DNA from: Pseudomonadota bacterium
GTDB taxonomy: Bacteria > Pseudomonadota > Alphaproteobacteria > Rhizobiales > Hyphomicrobiaceae
Length of the DNA: 64,000 nucleotides
Assembly (NCBI GenBank): GCA_023423275.1
Contig: JAFAFW010000053.1
Coordinates: 1-64,000 of the forward strand
Reading direction: 5' to 3'
The translations under genes were made by a program, and so were the position numbers. The notes under the pieces were generated by a model. That model saw only the letters and a program-made list of their open reading frames with translations, made no database searches and was not told where the DNA came from. How positions within the stretch are numbered: the stretch's first letter is position 1; every line of letters starts with the position of its first letter. Of the stretch, positions 61,391 through 64,000 are shown one piece after another.

Positions 61391-61883
61391 TCTGGCTCGC
61401 AAATTTCAGCGTCTCTTCGGTATCGACGATCATTGCGCTGATCTCGGCCTCGGCCACGACCGCGCCATCCACCTTGGCTTCGCCGTAGAACCGCCACGCC
61501 CGTCCGCGGCTGCGCAGCTTGCGGACATGAAACTTGAGCTGATCGCCCGGCAGGACCGGCTTGCGGAACTTGGCACGATCGATACCCATGAAGTACACGA
61601 GCGCCGGCTTGTAACTCTCGCCAAGGCTGTGCACGCACAGCGCGCCGGCCGTCTGCGCAAGACCTTCGATGATCAGCACGCCCGGCATCACCGGAAAGTC
61701 CGGGAAATGCCCCTGAAAGAACGGCTCGTTGATCGTCACGTTCTTCACGCCGACCGCGGACTCGTCGCGGTCCATGTCATACATGCGATCGACCAGCAGG
61801 AACGGATAGCGGTGCGGCAACAGCTTGAGCAGGCGCTGAATGTCAGCGGTGGCGAGTTTCGCCTTCTCTTTCACGTCGTTCAT
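61383..61883 (-). CDS. fabZ: 3-hydroxyacyl-ACP dehydratase FabZ
   Basis: Hot-dog fold dehydratase of 166 residues in fatty acid synthesis. LLPHRYPFLLVDRM is the typical block with the catalytic His, FFQGHFPDFPVMPGVLIIEGLAQTAG carries the Glu and helix, and FRKPVLPGDQLKFH follows. I chose the ATG at 61883; a longer frame reaches 61988, where it would overlap lpxD. It lies between lpxD and lpxA and is translationally coupled to lpxA by an 8-base overlap. Confidence 0.97.
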   Translation of the reverse strand: MNDVKEKAKLATADIQRLLKLLPHRYPFLLVDRMYDMDRDESAVGVKNVTINEPFFQGHFPDFPVMPGVLIIEGLAQTAGALCVHSLGESYKPALVYFMGIDRAKFRKPVLPGDQLKFHVRKLRSRGRAWRFYGEAKVDGAVVAEAEISAMIVDTEETLKFASQNG

Positions 61884-61944
61884 CGTCCTTGCTCCGTCGC
61901 AACGCGCCCATCGATCGGGCCAACAGATACGCTGCAATACATCT

Positions 61945-62994
61945 TCATTCCTCGTTGGGCTCGCGCCCGGTCTTGGACTGTCCGGCAAGCCGTGTGATCA
62001 TAATCAACTCGCGGGCCCACTGCTTGAGAGGTCGTGCCGGGGTGCCTCCCATGCGCGCTCCCGCCGGAACATCGTCCTTGGCGTGCGAAGCGCCCGCGAT
62101 CTGCGCGCCATGACCGACCTTGATATGGCCAACGGTCCCGGCTTGACCGCCCATCACCACGAAATCGCCCAGCTCCGTGGAACCGGAAATTCCGCATTGA
62201 CCGACGATCACGCAATTCCGGCCGATGACGACGTTGTGCCCGATCTGGACGAGATTATCAATTTTCGTGCCCTCGCCGATGATCGTATCCTTAAGAGCAC
62301 CTCGGTCGATGGCTGTATTGGCACCGATCTCGACGTCGTCCTGGATGATGACGCGGCCGATCTGCGGCACTTTGAGGTGTCCCTGAGGGCCCATGGCAAA
62401 TCCGAAGCCGTCCTGGCCGATCCGCACGCCGGCGTGCAGAATGACCCGTTCTCCGATCAACGCGTGCGTGACGCTGGCCAGCGGACCGACGAAACAATCC
62501 CGCCCGACGGTACAGCGGTAACCAATGACCGCGCCCGCGGCGATGCGGGTGCCGCGGCCGATCACGGCTTCGGGTCCGATAATGGCACCCGGTTCGACGA
62601 TCACGCCCTCTTCCAGCCGCGCCGTCGGGTCGACGGCCTGCCCCGCCACGCCGCCTGCAACCTTAGGTCGCATCGCGTCGGGATAGAAGAATTGCAGGAC
62701 CAGCGCAAAGCCTCTGTATGGCGCCTTGGTCACCAGTGTCGCGGTGTCAGGCGGAACGCGCGAGATGAACTGGGGACCGACCAGGCAAGCGCCTGCCTTG
62801 GTCGTCGTGAGCTGATCAAAGTATTTCCGGTTATCGATGAATGAGACGTGCTGCGGGCCGGCGTCCGCGAGGCCGCGCACGTCCACGACCAGCCGGGCCG
62901 GATCGGCGCCCGGACCAAGTTCCGCGCCAACGGCCCGCGCCACCTCGGCCAACGGAAACGGGCCAGCGCGCTCGAAGAATCCTGGATGCTCCAT
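61945..62994 (-). CDS. lpxD: UDP-3-O-acylglucosamine N-acyltransferase LpxD
   Basis: Acyltransferase of 349 residues adding the second acyl chain in lipid A synthesis. The N-terminal uridine-binding domain (residues 1-100, FIDNRKYFDQL) leads into the left-handed beta-helix (VDPTARLEEGVIVEPGAIIG onward). QIGHNVVIGRNC contains the catalytic His, and DVPAGARMGGTPARPLKQW ends the helix. It comes after bamA and ahead of fabZ on the minus strand. Confidence 0.97.
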   Translation of the reverse strand: MEHPGFFERAGPFPLAEVARAVGAELGPGADPARLVVDVRGLADAGPQHVSFIDNRKYFDQLTTTKAGACLVGPQFISRVPPDTATLVTKAPYRGFALVLQFFYPDAMRPKVAGGVAGQAVDPTARLEEGVIVEPGAIIGPEAVIGRGTRIAAGAVIGYRCTVGRDCFVGPLASVTHALIGERVILHAGVRIGQDGFGFAMGPQGHLKVPQIGRVIIQDDVEIGANTAIDRGALKDTIIGEGTKIDNLVQIGHNVVIGRNCVIVGQCGISGSTELGDFVVMGGQAGTVGHIKVGHGAQIAGASHAKDDVPAGARMGGTPARPLKQWARELIMITRLAGQSKTGREPNEE

Positions 62995-63148
62995 GACGTG
63001 AATCTCGCAGGGATTAGGCGCCAGTCAACAGCTGCCCCCACAGAGTCGCACTCGCGCAGAATTTACGCACGACAAATTCGTCCCACCGGCTCGCGACGAC
63101 CAACCTCATCGATCCACGCTCATCGCCTCGACGGGCTCCGAAAACAAA

Positions 63149-63172
63149 CATCCCCGGGCAATGCCGGGGATG
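63149..63172 (-). terminator. Intrinsic terminator between bamA and lpxD
   Basis: CATCCCCGG at 63149-63157 pairs exactly with CCGGGGATG at 63164-63172 around a 6-base loop. On the minus strand it is followed by TTTGTTTT, and it sits 23 bases after the bamA stop codon. It would end most bamA transcripts before lpxD. Confidence 0.8.
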
Positions 63173-63195
63173 ACTGCTTACGACGATGTGTGCGC

Positions 63196-64000
63196 TTAGA
63201 ACTTGGTCGAAGCGCCGAACCGGATCGCCTGGGTCTTGTCGTAGTCCTCTTTCGTCAGAGCGTACGCGTAATCGAGGCGCAGCGGTCCAAGCGGAGAGTT
63301 CCAGAGCAAGCCAATACCGACTGAGGAGCGGATCGAAGCATCGTCCTCAAGGCAGATCTCCGTCGTATTTCCTTTGGCGCAGGTTGACGGATCATTCAGC
63401 CTCTTTGCCTCTGATCCAGCCCCCCACAACGAGCCAGCATCAGCAAACACAGCGCCTGACATCCCAAGCTCGTCCGGGATAAGCGGTAGCGGGAAGCGAA
63501 CCTCCGCAGTCGCTGCCCAGAAAGTCTGACCACCTAGGGCGTCGTCAGTGTTGTAGTCACGAGGTCCATAACCAGCACGCTCAAAGCCACGTACCGTTTC
63601 ACCACCCTTGTAGTAGAGGTCCAGGAGACGGACATCCTCACCGCCCCAGCCGGCAATATGACCACCGATCACGCGACCAACGAAGGTGATCTTTTCAGTG
63701 ATGGGATAGTAGGCACGACCTTCACCTTGGACCCGCACATAATTTACGTCGCCGCCAAGACCCGCCACATCGGTGCCAACCTGGAAATAGAGGCCACGGT
63801 TGGGGCTGGTTGGATGATTGCGCGTGTCATAGATCACTGACGTACCAACAGACGATGTCCAATACTTCCCTTCAGCCTCCACAATTGCCCGAGAAGCATT
63901 ATCGCTCACATCGTAAATCTGATCGTACGACAGCGTGTAGTTCGTGTTCATCCAGAAGTTTTCGGCAATCGGGAAGCCAGCTCGCAGGCTGCCACCGGAT
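63196..64000 (-). CDS. bamA: Outer membrane protein assembly factor BamA (C-terminal part)
   Basis: Only the last 268 codons are in the window; the gene begins beyond its right end. This is the C-terminal half of the BamA beta-barrel, which inserts outer-membrane proteins. VIYDTRNHPTSPNRGLYFQ and YYKGGETVRGFERAGYGPRD carry the barrel-interior VRGF motif of Omp85 proteins. The protein ends with Phe (FGASTKF), the expected terminal signal of an outer-membrane barrel. AVFADAGSLWG and GIGLLWNSPLGPLRLDYAYAL are also family marks. POTRA domains are outside the window. Confidence 0.97.
   Translation of the reverse strand, partial: SGGSLRAGFPIAENFWMNTNYTLSYDQIYDVSDNASRAIVEAEGKYWTSSVGTSVIYDTRNHPTSPNRGLYFQVGTDVAGLGGDVNYVRVQGEGRAYYPITEKITFVGRVIGGHIAGWGGEDVRLLDLYYKGGETVRGFERAGYGPRDYNTDDALGGQTFWAATAEVRFPLPLIPDELGMSGAVFADAGSLWGAGSEAKRLNDPSTCAKGNTTEICLEDDASIRSSVGIGLLWNSPLGPLRLDYAYALTKEDYDKTQAIRFGASTKF

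Overview
The window is high-GC chromosomal DNA from an alphaproteobacterium, very probably a member of the Hyphomicrobiales (Rhizobiales). The evidence is the gene set: a CckA hybrid kinase beside recA, a single-cysteine DksA, the yajC-secD-secF block followed by Mth938-like and squalene-synthase-like genes, a GPR/RgsE-type growth-pole coiled-coil protein, an AapJ-type binding protein, DUF2189 membrane proteins and GTTC-N7-GTTC-like LexA boxes. I see no insertion sequences, prophage, CRISPR array, rRNA or tRNA. The region reads as core genome with some lineage-specific additions.

Layout. 1-5.2 kb: the 5' two thirds of uvrB on the minus strand, then a carboxylase alpha subunit and a P1-family peptidase on the plus strand. 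5.2-8.6 kb (minus): a D-threonine aldolase/D-serine dehydratase-like enzyme with a DUF6522 protein, and an overlapping polysaccharide-deacetylase/glycosyltransferase pair. 8.8-13.7 kb (plus): a signalling-type module made of a one-chain ABC protein with every ATPase motif degraded, an adenylate cyclase with a heme-type six-helix membrane anchor and a built-in 2Fe-2S ferredoxin domain, and a small methyltransferase. 13.9-17 kb: amidohydrolase, orphan amino-acid binding protein, CAP protein. 17-18.5 kb: a complete ferredoxin plus ferredoxin-NADP reductase pair. 18.7-26.5 kb: HPt protein, GPR/RgsE-like polarity protein with 22-residue repeats, dipeptide epimerase, MFS transporter, a CheZ-like protein and a DUF2189 protein. 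26.5-33.6 kb (minus): threonine dehydratase, thiD, ccdA, recA and cckA. 34-39.7 kb: FliO-like protein, DUF3772 MscS channel, dksA, MoxR ATPase. 39.8-46.8 kb (minus): the yajC-secD-secF gene line continuing into homologues of the mitochondrial complex I assembly factors NDUFAF3 and NDUFAF6 and ending in a secreted SGNH hydrolase. 47-58 kb: mixed housekeeping and catabolic genes, with one gene-free stretch that ends in a strong intrinsic terminator and may be a small RNA. 58.1-64 kb (minus): the envelope cluster bamA, lpxD, fabZ, lpxA and a fused lpxI-lpxB.

How it fits together. The last cluster covers outer-membrane protein insertion (BamA) and four successive steps of lipid A synthesis (LpxA, LpxD, LpxI, LpxB), with FabZ supplying acyl chains. 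The Sec block covers translocation and possibly complex I assembly. recA and uvrB both have plausible LexA boxes and so would share SOS control. The most unusual items are the LpxI-LpxB fusion carrying a second, degraded LpxI C-terminal domain, and the pseudo-ABC / heme-ferredoxin adenylate cyclase module.
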